NCBI RefSeq assembly: GCF_050436995.1
Contig: NC_134757.1
Span: forward strand, 13,156,501-13,220,500
Source: Anticarsia gemmatalis
Taxonomy: Eukaryota; Arthropoda; Insecta; Lepidoptera; Erebidae
Direction: 5' to 3'
Length of the DNA stretch: 64,000 nucleotides
The translations under genes and the position numbers were made by a program. The notes beneath the pieces were generated by a model. It was not told the DNA's origin. It saw nothing but the letters and a program-made list of their open reading frames with translations, and searched no databases. Each line of letters begins with the position of its first letter. Position 1 is the first letter of the stretch. Shown in pieces: positions 27,801 through 39,800 of the stretch.

Positions 27801-30800
27801 GCCGACAGCTGCGTCACACAGATCAACGCAACACTTGGCATTTCTAAGAAATTTGACGACTTCAAAAATCACTCCCAAATACATATTAATTTTCATAAAC
27901 GTATATTTTGTGCCACAAGTTCACAGAACCTAATTGACTTTAATTTTCTTTTGAGAAGGTAATGGACATTATTATCTTTGGCACAATTTTTTCTGTGTAA
28001 ATGTATTTTTCTTCTCACCTTCACAATCCCTCAATCTTCTGAGGTCGGATTTCAATAAACTATTTTCTTCCGACGTATACAGAAGTATACTCTGTAAAAG
28101 GCAATTACTGCCTTAAACACATGTAATAATTCACACTATCAATTACGCTCCATTTCACTGTGTAAAGTGAAGTATTAGTTCCCAGCTCATATGACAGTCA
28201 TTCACTATGTATAGTTATATCGCGTGTAATACGTACAGTACATTAAGTACACGTTGTTAATTACCGTTGTTCGTAGTCGCGCTCCGCTCGAGTGCTGCTA
28301 TCAATGTTCATAAGCGCGAGGCACTCGTTAATAGATAATGTTCCAACTACTGAGATTAATCCATCCCACTTACTGTTCAACACACACTGACTTTACTTAC
28401 ACTGTGTTATCTGACGGTGTCGTGAATTATATCCGTTATGTTGTCAACGTTAAGGAAAGATTAATAGCATCAGGTTCAAAATAAAGTTATTATTAAAATA
28501 TCACATGTTCTAACAGTGGAGAAAAACATCGTAATGAATGTAACCTAATCGTAAGCTTGTATGCATGATAATTCATATGGGACTGCAGAGTCCTAAACAT
28601 GCACAAGGCCAGCGTAGTTGACTCAACGCGATATTCCTCCCTCAGTCTCGTGGGAGAATCTTGACCAGTTGTGAGTTAAATTGTTAAATTGATCTAGTTA
28701 TTTATAATTTACAGACATTTCAGTGTGAGTGTGTGTGTATTTGTGTGTGTTCTTGCATGAAAACGAAGCATCAATCGTAATTTACATAACAGCAACTGAA
28801 ACCATCGTTGTATCGTACATTCATTCAGCCATTCAGTGGCCGTCAGCGACTAACGAGATTTGTGCCGTATTGTTCGATACACGAAACATTGGTTTTGTGC
28901 ACAATGCACGCTTGTTCGCCAACAGAGCTGTACAACGTTGAAACACACTACACCAGGGGAAATACTAACAATGGGATTAGCTCTGCTAACAAATCTAATC
29001 CTGACAATCTGAAACTTTAACCAAATCTAATCAAGCGCTGTCTCTCTCATACTAACGTGTATTGTAGCGACAACAACACTTTTGACACTGCAGAAATTTG
29101 ATTAACGTTTGAGTACACATCTGTAAGCGATATAGCTATAGCAATGAAGTGCTGATTGTAACCGGCGGAATCGTTCCTCTCGCACTTGTCTCGCTGCTTC
29201 ACATATCGGGTGATAGTGCAACCCAACAAAGTTGTAACAGATATTTTATACGAACACTCTTCTGTTGTATTCCCTTCCTATTTATTTATATAAAATGTAC
29301 ACGTATATGTGTAGCTTGTTACAGCTAAGCGACATAGCTATTGCTTTTTTTCCACTGACTATTTCAAATGTATAAACGCGAAGCCCTGGGCTTTAGCGCT
29401 AGCAATTACGAGGTAACAATAGAACAATAACAAAATTCAATAAAACAATTCTTTAGGCATAACCGTCAATCTAAAAACAATATCCTGGCGGAATATTGTG
29501 TTTGTAATAAATTAACTTTATTATTTAATAACATTAGCGCGAACTGGCGCGGAGTGGCGCGGACTGAGGCGATGTGGCGCGGATATCTCAGACGTTGTAC
29601 AAGCTCTAGACAATGGCACAAGTAATTTATTTCATTGACGAGTTGATTCCGTCCCGGGAACAATGACGGTTATTAAAACTGCGCTGACATTTGTATCGGC
29701 AGCTCGAGAGCTCCGCGAATTCTGGCGTAATTAAAAGTTGAAGTATAGTTTGAGCTGAACAAGAGGCGCACTAAATTATTTTCGGCAAACGGCACGGATT
29801 ATTCCCTCCGTACATTTTTGACAGATGAAAAATAAGAACTTTTGAATTACGAATTTTCTGAGAACACAAACAATGGACTTCCTAGACCGTAGAAAAACTA
29901 ATTAATATGAGATCAGAGGGCATTGATAAACTTATAAGACATTAAACTAAAAGAAAACGTCTCACAAAAATTAAAGCCGAACGAAACGAAACGCGTAACA
30001 CAATCAGAGCTGAAAGGTATTTAAAAGAAAGTGATGCATGAAGCAGGTGAAATAAAATAAATTGTTATATTTAGTTGGTGACGGTGTGAGAGTGAGTGAG
30101 AGTGAGTGCAACACGCTGTGGTAAATGTGTTTAATGAATGCATTAAAGTGTCGCGGCGTGTCTGAGTGTCGAGCATGCACTCAACACGCTCGACACTCAT
30201 TTAAATACATTTCAATAATCGAACACTTGCGTCGTCGTCACGTCGCCGCCACGTCGACGCCACGTAGCCGCCACGTCGTCGCGCGTCACCCGCTCACCGA
30301 GCTGTTATTAAATCTCACCAGAAATGTCGGTCTCTGTGTTAACCATTATACGATTTTAAAACTGATAATATTGAAATACTCTTAAATATAATGTTGCAGT
30401 GAACACATTGCCCGTTAATCCATTTTTTACCAACGATGTAACTACGTAAGCTGCTTTAAATTCGTAAATAAATCTTTGGTTATCGGTTTAAAACTGAAAT
30501 CATGGAGCCGATTATTACAACATGTTATATGTATGATTGAGCTCCATGACGTCACAGAGTTTGTGTCACATTTATCATACATTTGTGAACAGAATCGCAT
30601 TACGACTAAATTAATTTTATTTTAAGCATGTTTTCTTGCCAAAAATGCATAGAAAAAAGGTTTTATCTCCATTAATAAAGTAACAAAGATGGATAACATA
30701 TGAATGTATAAATTTAATTAAATCATATGTGAAGGTCAGACATAAATCATAGACCTAACATTCATCTTGTTTGGCTACATTTCAATATGTTTCTGAGATG

Positions 30801-33800
30801 AGAACTGCAAAATATCAGACAGTCATAAAACACATTTGTATGCGGGAGTCGAACCCGCACTGTAGTCTGTATGGCGAGCGCTTGATATTGGACACGAGCG
30901 CACCATTCATCATACACATGGACGTTACTCACCATACATACATATATTATGTATATTCCACGTAGGCACTACTTTCTGCTAACATATTGAACTAATATCA
31001 CTCGGACCATTTCAAATTCAATTGTCATTTTATAGGAGTCGCTTGCTCGCACTTACACAATGCCACATATGATTATTTTGATTATGACATATCGTAGGCA
31101 AATAAATTAAAAGTCCTCTCAAAAATAATATAACTTGTGAGAAAGGCAAATAGAGACCTTGCTTTATGCATCCTACACCCGGGTATAAAAAGCGAAGTAT
31201 AAAAATTCGTTTTTCCGATGCATAACCAACATCAGTTGAATTACCTAGATAATAATGAAACATAGTATGAATAAGTATAACTGGTACGAAATATAGTGTA
31301 TACAAAATACAATTAGTTGTAGCTTTTAAACAAACATACATCCATCCTCACAACATTCGCAATATGAGTGGGACATGTTTTGGTCGCATTTACGAAAATA
31401 AATACAGATTACTGTGTGCTTCTGTTTGAGTTAACGTCACGTTGGATGGATTTATACATACATTGCGCCATTTGTACTGTGCAAGCACAAATATTTGTAC
31501 GGCGCGCTGAAATGGTTTTAAAGTCGTGATTAATTTTATTTTAAATGATTTTTGGGATAACAAAAATGCGTGCTGAGTGACACAAGCCACAATTCATATT
31601 GTGAATAATGAGTTATTATACAAGCTTCCGTACGATTTCTCTTAACTAATATTATTATCTGTATCAGAGAGTAATTCATTCGAGACGTGTGCGATTAAAA
31701 ACAATGAGATAAACGACCACATCAATGTGATTTCCTTCTTGAGATTTGGTGTTCAAAACATTTTCTTGATACACGTGAATAAACACACAAACACACAAAC
31801 ATCCAACGCGGCGGTGTGTATTGTAGTTGTCAGTGAAGTGTGTCGCGTGGCGGCGAACATTTGCCAACATTTTTCTATTGTCTGCAGTTTCCTTTATACA
31901 AGTTGTTGACACTCGCCGAGGCTCTCCAGCAGCGCAACACTAGCAGCGCTGAACTGGAGTCTCATACAAACTTGTTATAAACTTTGTTTTACCAATACAC
32001 GTAAATATTATTATTATATGAAGACATAAAGGCTTGCTTTTGGCTAACATAGGTATGCGAGCAGCTCCACGTTTCTTCTTTCCGTATACCATTTCCACAA
32101 AATATGCTACATCAATAATAAAACGTTCCCACACGAATAAATCGTTTATATGAAACTGTTTCATTCATTGACATTGGTTTATATGAAAGTGGACACTTTC
32201 ATGAATTGCGTTTAAACTGTGATTTAACGGAGAGTACGTCGTAATGACGTCATGACGTGCGCGTGAGGTGGGTTCAATCAATTAATAAGTTCGGTGGAGC
32301 GCGGCGCGCGGCGGGCGGCGCGGGGGAGGGAGCGGCGCGGGAGGGGGGGGGAGCTCACCGCAACACATTCACTTTACTTACACAGCGATTTATAACGAAG
32401 TAACAGTTAATTGCGAAACCGCTCTCATTTAGCATATACTTAAACGATTAATTCATTGTATAATCATTTAATATGAGATCATCAGTTGGCAACGTATCAG
32501 TTTTTGGTCTCTGCCTACCCCTATGGGAAAAGGCATGATACTATGTATATATCATCAGCTTTGTAGTCATTTAAACCTACATATAATCTTTTATCCTGGC
32601 TAATATACACTCTTATTATTAAACATAAAAAATGAAGTGAACGTGATTCTCGTATACACTTTGCTTGAAGTAACCCTTGCTTAGATTTTTGTAACATCTT
32701 CTAGCCCGTTTCTAAAAATCAGAGAACCCATAGCTATATCACTGGCAGCTCTCTGGTGCGAGGTCAAAGCGTCACTAAGTAGCATTTAGTTGAGCACTTT
32801 CACGTAGAGAACATCACGTAAAACGGTTATCGCCACTCGGGCGCTAGTTTGCCCACTAACCGACAAAAATACACGTAAACAAAACTGTAAAGGCCTATCG
32901 CTTCAAATATTAAACACTCCGGACTGCACCTACGCGCTCTCGTTCACTTTTACGGCTCCTTAGAGCATACACACACACACTAGCATACATACGTACACAC
33001 ATAAATATGTACGTTATACACACAGTATAAGAATCCATGCAGACTTGTCATCATGTGGAGAAGTGGTTACGGATTTATAGCTGCTCTCTTAAATCCTAAC
33101 TCTTATGTAAACGACAACGTCTGGAAGATTAGAGCGTTATTAGTTGTTATTATTTTTGATAAACAATCGTAAGATTAAATATTAATATTCGTAGAGGTCG
33201 AATGCTATATACATCGACGATCGGAAGGAAGTGAATAGTTTTAATTGCAGGTTAAAAGCGGCACATACTTTGTGGTACCTATTCTCGTGCTTTCATATGA
33301 AAAGACACGTGGTGCCATCATTGCCGTGTGTACGAGCTCTAAGGAACGTAGTGAGTAGTGCGAGTGTATTCTGCAGTGAACCGCGCGACGACATCTCCTC
33401 GCGTGAATAAATAACGACGTTACTACCGCCGCCGCCGCGCTCTTGCTGAAACTCACGCGATAAAAACTACGTTTAGTTCCGTCGTCACTTCCATACTATT
33501 AAACATTACAACTCAAATGCAAAATAAAACTCGCCTCGTCGCTGCAGATATCTCTAACAGCGTTCCTTTGAAAACACATAATCACAAATAATGTTTTGAA
33601 TGCCATTAGCCACGTACGTAGTTCGTGAACGGCACTCTAACAGCTGTTAACGTGGAATCTATCGCGTATTCGCGTCTCATCGGCGTAGTGGCGTAATGTG
33701 CGCCGTATTCAAATGTGAACCACTTGCGACGCGACACGTTCGCGGGACGACTGCCGCCGACACCACTAACATTAGTTTATCATTACGACTTCTTTTAAAT

Positions 33801-36800
33801 TGACGTGCTCCACGTGGGCGTGAGCGTGAGCGTCTATCGAGTATGTGTGAGTGCAGTCACCCGTGGTTACATTAGAAGAGACCTGAAGCGCAGTCTTCAG
33901 TGTGTCTAGAAATTGCGGCGCGGGGGTGGCTAAAGTTACGATCAAAACGTCAGACAAACTTAGTTAAATGATGATCGCTAGCGTTTCATAGTTATTAATC
34001 ATGCAGTGTGAAAGTTTTAAAGTTATGAAACGAAATCCCGACACCAGTGACAGTTTAATCCGAAAGTTTGTTCAATCAAAGTCAAAGAGTGTCAAGCGGC
34101 TTGAATAGCTTTGACTGTGATCCATTATGAAAGAGAGGATGAATCTTCATTCATTAGTTTCAATTGAAACAACGTTGAGCGTGGAACAGTGAAGCTCGTC
34201 GCGGCGCGGGCGGCGCGAGCGGCGGCGGCGGGAGGTGATTGCTGCGTTCGCTGAATGTGTATGAATACGTAGTTATCGGTACTTCGGGCGCCGTTATTTC
34301 ATACATTATGCTGATACGACGCTTTCACGGCTAATATGCGGCACAAGTGCGGTAACGATGCTCTCACACTAATGTTTATTGCGAATTATGTGGCGTTACA
34401 TCATACTTGTCCCTGTTTAAAAAAGAATAGTGCTTTTTCAGACATTACTGACATAGATAATTTCGAGCAAATACATGCGCAAAGAAAACAGTTAAAATGT
34501 TTATTGCATATCATATTTTATCTCCTAGAATTTGGGACGTTGAACTTTTAAACGATAATTATGATTTAAGAACAAAAAAATATCCACATAGTAGTAAATC
34601 GAGCGGTGACCATCGATGTGTCGCGCGCACACGTAATACCCCCGTCTTCACGTGTGATGTGTGATGTGTGGCGCGGTATTGTTCGCGCCGGCCTCTGAGC
34701 GCGCGCCGCTGCCGCCGACCCAGCGACCGCTGGCACTCCTCCAACATACGCTTAGGGCTCATAAATATGTGAAGTATGTATTGTGAGCCACGGAATCATA
34801 CAAAAACAGCACCAACATTATATTTCCAGTAACTCACTATGTATTTTTGGGTACATTACAAACATTATATTGATGACTATATCTAAACGGTTCAATTAAT
34901 ATTAGCTTTTCAGAGTAGAACAGCACTTAAAAAAACACTTGGTGTAAGAATGTCCTTTCCACCACATCCAAGGGATACTTTACTAGTATTATACATTCCA
35001 CACAAGAAGTATTCTCAGAGAAAGGTGGCACGTACGTTAAACTTGAAAATTATAAATGGTGTAGTTAAGATAGCACTCGTGAGTGTTCACACTCACAGTG
35101 TACACAGAACACGTATGAATCACGGAGCGCAGTGGCAGTGTCGCAGTGTTGCAGTGTCGCAGTGTCGCGAACACATCAGCGGCAAGTGCTCGCTGTTTAA
35201 ACTGTTCCGTCGTATTAGCAGGCGAGATGTTCGCTTCATGAGACACTCAGTGTGCCGCACTAATTGTGTGCTAATACTGTGTGTGTGCTCCTTGAGTTAT
35301 ACCCTTGCCTCTCATATATGGCGCCGCGTCCATACATGCACATACATAAATGTATGCTGTGTATTGCTAATACGACTTCATTTTGCAATCATTAAGTTCA
35401 GCGCGCACTTAATGACGGATGAGTATTTCACAGGAGAACTGATAACACGACGTGCTATTTGTGTGAACCACGAGAACGTACTTCCAAAATAATGTTGATA
35501 GTCGCTATTTTTTTCATGTTTGTGTCAGCTGTGACGTCATAATCCGTGCTTTGAACACTCGCTTTGACACGCGGAATAAAACTGTCCGCGTCAACCGCAG
35601 CGATTAGTCGCGTTATAACGATCGTACCGACTTTGTACATTGTACATACCAGACAGCTCTCGACACAACACGGTTTAATTGCTTAACTGCTCAGTCGAAA
35701 TATAAATGTTTCATCTATTAAACTTTTAGTCCATACGCTTGCGTAAATTTAAAATCATACAATATTTTATTTACCAAATCCATGTGTTTAAACCTAAATT
35801 CAATTCAGATGTAATTACTGTCGAGTAATGCAACTTCTATCGTAGTCATCATTATCGTAACCTGATCTACTAAGTACTTAGCGCGACTACTAAGTTTAAA
35901 GCGAGCACAAAATATGTTAAGCTTGTAGTTTTTGCTTATCTTAACGAAACTCATTTTGAAGCACAGTTTTGCTCGTTAGTGGTAATAACAGTATAAAAGC
36001 TTTGCAAATGTTTGCGTCAAACGCGAAGCTTAATTAAAGTCGAGTAAACATATAAACATATTTTACTTGTGACGTCGTGTTAATGCTACGAAAAAATTTC
36101 GTAGCGCGTAGACGTTCGCTCGTAGCATTGGTTTTTGTGTTCTCTTTTTGTAGCCACATCGTAGCACAAAGCATCTGTGTTATGTTCAATGGAACGTACA
36201 AAAAATAGTTGAGATTAGTGCACAAGTGTCATATTTCCCGTTAATTTTGTAGCAAGATATCACGAGAGAGCAGTATTTTTTTGTAAGCAATGATTTTTAA
36301 TATTTTCCATTTGAAGTATTGTCAAACTGTGCGGCCCATTTCAAATTTGTATCAATGCAATGGTTGACGTAAATTAGACACATACCACTGTTTCAGGTTT
36401 ACTTACACACACACAGTTGTGTGTGGATGTGTAAGTGAACCGATGTACCTACTGCCTGTACGTTGATACTAATTTCTTTAGTTTAACTTTGGTTTTAATG
36501 TTTCACTTTATTTGGGTGCTCCCACACAAATTATTATCATAAAGGTTCGTAATAATACGTTGTAGAAGTCAAAATTAAGGTTTTATCACAAAAGCAACCT
36601 ACTAGCATGAGACAGTCATAAAATTGTGTTTTAAATTCACATACATGTATTATCTACAGCGTGGTTCAAGTACTTGTGTAACACGAAACATCCATCGAGT
36701 CCAACATAAGAGCTCAGTATTGTTCACAAGTTATAAATGCGAGTGCTGATGATGCTAACGCGCTGAATGCGAGTAGTGGAACTTAGTTGATCGATAATCC

Positions 36801-39800
36801 ATCGTTAAGACAGTTGGATTAATCGCGTCAGGTTAAGCGGTTAAGCCGCTCGACGAGCCCTCGGCGGCTTGATTATAGGCCCAAGTGGATGTAACTGGGA
36901 CGACGCCGCACTGAACCTTGTTAGCCGGAGATCTTTGAGTGGACTACTAAGGAGTATCGACCGCTCTTTAACCTCATTCACCTCATACACCAAGTCACTC
37001 CATCAATTAAATGTTTGTTGCGCTATCAATACTATTATATTCGTTTAATTTTCTCTACACATATAGGAACGTACATTTTACAAGCCACGAAGAACGTTCT
37101 CGCTCAGATCCGATGTACCTTTCAACTCGGAAACCATGATATCAAATAGATGGTTACAGATAGGTAAATATTCTACAATCAGGGGTTACACTACAAAAGT
37201 CATCTGGTAGTGTGCACTAGAGAAATGGACTTTCGTTTCGTACATTCAAAAATCGTTATATGCCGTATGTTCGTTATATCGTATGTTGAAATTGTTTGTC
37301 GACGAGTTTTCCAGCAATATGTAGTTCCAAATAAAACGGACAAAAACGAGGTCATCTCATCAATATTGAGCACTCGTTTGCTACTACTACTGACTCGTAC
37401 TGACTCGTACTAACTCGTATGCAAGTCACTCTCCCTCGTGCCATCAGAGCGCCATCACGTGCTATCAGAGCGCATACTCACTGAATTTACATATTATATA
37501 TCAAACATGAATTATTCAGCCAGTTCGCAACGTAATCGGGTCAAAGGATTAAACAGATTTAAACAACACATCAAAGTAGCAAGATAAAAGCTTGTAACGA
37601 GACGGTGCTTTGTATCTAATAATGTAATTAGCGTCGGTTTGTTTACGGGATGCATCTTTGTTGACCCTTCCTACAGACCCTCCGGTGGATTAGAGGCTCT
37701 CGTAAACTTTTTTATTTAATTTGAGCCCCGAGGCAAGCCCGAGGCGCGGGGGTAGGGAGAGGAGCGGGGCGAGGAGCCACGGTGTTATATTTGAAGGCTC
37801 TGTAGAGGCTTCAAGCGCTCGAGTCGACCCTCGCTCGCGACTGTTATGTGTTCGCCGACTGTTTCTATACAGTTGCAGTTTCTTTGAAAGCAGACGCCGC
37901 GACGTCGTTCATCAATTTGAGAGCTGGTTTATTTTTACTTTTATAACTTTCGTGTGACTTGGAATTAAATAAATGTGATGACTCCGGGCAAAATTGTTAG
38001 CACGTGAATAAAATAAAAGTGACAAAAATGACATATAAATATAAATGAACCACTGAAATGTTCATACGCGAATAAGTTTTTAACAACTTAACCAAATTGG
38101 ATAATTCTTTTTTTTAAATGCCCGTAACTGTCAGGACAAGATTTTTACAGGATCAAAATTCCCACGGTAATGGGATCAATACGTTAATATTGTACCCGTA
38201 GGAATTCAGGCCAGTTCGCTAGTATATAAAATACAATATTTGTAATATTCAAGAATGGATTTTCACGAAACGTTTCGGCGATGGCAGAAAGAAAGTGTTT
38301 TCTTGATTAAGTAAACTACGTAGATTATAGAGTAGAGTGTAGTTTTGATGCGGTGGTGTTGTGTTGAGCAGACGCGGTGTCGTGCGGCGTGGCGGCGCCG
38401 GGCGTGGCGCTGTGGTGCGCGCCGGCGCGCGGCGTGCTGGCGGCGCGCGCGCACGTCGACCTGCGCCTGCTCGTGTACGCCGACTGCTGGGGGCTCTACC
38501 GCGACGAGATACTCATACAGGTCTCACTCACGTTCGCTGACAGATGATTCTCATTTTAAAAAATATCATTTTGTTCTACGTACCAACTTCATGTAAACGT
38601 AACCATCCCACTTGTCTATAATTTCAATAACTTTATCAATATGCTAATATTTGAGGATATTTCCGAGACTCAAACGAGTAAGTAGCAGAAGAAAAAAGAA
38701 AGGATCTTAAATACAACCAGAGAGTAATTGCAACAGCGCGCGGCTCCGCTCTCAATATTATGTGCGTCTTTAATATTTCAGCGACAAACGCATTGGAAGT
38801 AAATCACCCATGACACTATTACGCAAGGACAGACCATCAAACAAACGCTTAATGTTCCGCTTTCCGATGTTGCTCCATAAATGTTCTTCTTTTCGATGTT
38901 ATTCCGGAACAATAAACAACAAAGCACTATTGCTGCTTCAACGGCGACGTGTTTTATGTTGCATTCACTCAATGCTCCGAGTACATCAAAGTGACGCGAA
39001 CAAACACACTAATATTCCGTACGTTTTAGCATTCATCGTTGACAACTCTTGAAGCGCACAGACTGATACAGGCACTGCCGTATTTCTATTACGTTTTTTA
39101 ACGTGAAATTCCAATTTACTGTACGTATCTGTGTCCGTCCGAGTATGTTTGTGTGAGTGCATATGTTACAACAGGCTCACTTCTGTCTATTTGTCTACCA
39201 GTTTTATCAGTATTTCAAAGCGACGGATACCGTGTTTCAGTTAAAAACTTATATTGGTGTTTGAGCGTTTACTCCCGAGCAAACTAAATATTTCTATACA
39301 AAATAACTTCTTAATTCAAACGTGACACTATAGTAAATTGATTTCTAGCTCTCCCTCTCTCTTGGTACTGAACTGTATCTATGAAATCGCTAACAGTATG
39401 ATAGACGAAGCCATGCTCTACTTTTCTAAGCAAATGTATGCTCTGGGGTGAAACGTAGTAGTTCATAAGTTTCAATTCAAAGTCCGGCCGCAGTGGTGAA
39501 GTAAAGCGAGTGTGTCGTGGGTGGAAGTAGCACATGTGTGCCGTGTTCGCTTCACTTCAAGTTGGATTGAACAATTTGTGGCGACTAGCGACTGTGTGAC
39601 GAGTTCGTTGCAGCGCTGCAGTGCCACCGGCGGGACTCGCTTCTTACTTTCATCGCGCGGCTAAATTGCATACTTCGCTTTGCAATAGCAACTTCTTTAT
39701 GTTACTTTAAAACATAAAACATTACTTTCATTAAGGTATCTAGGCACCCCAACTAGCACACAAGCGCTATAACAAGCTGTACAATGGCCGGTTAAAGGAT

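Larger units (their letters stand above)
24441..38371 (+). other. Intron C-D (13.9 kb)
   Basis: A very long AT-rich intron whose boundary phases (1 and 1) match across the gap. Visible content: the second copy of a 55-bp repeat (26521), SINE fragments near 28595, 30770 and 32495, CpG-rich patches near 25310-25430, 32280-32360 and 34195-34235, and small inverted repeats. Chance open frames occur, the longest being 180 codons at 34950-35492, without family resemblance. No additional exon is needed by the reading frame. Confidence 0.65.

Noticed and set aside
34950..35492. 180-codon open frame on the + strand
   Set aside because: It has no recognisable domain, an AT-rich and cysteine/histidine-scattered composition unlike the real exons, no splice or promoter context, and it overlaps small GCAGTG tandem repeats. 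Best read as chance.
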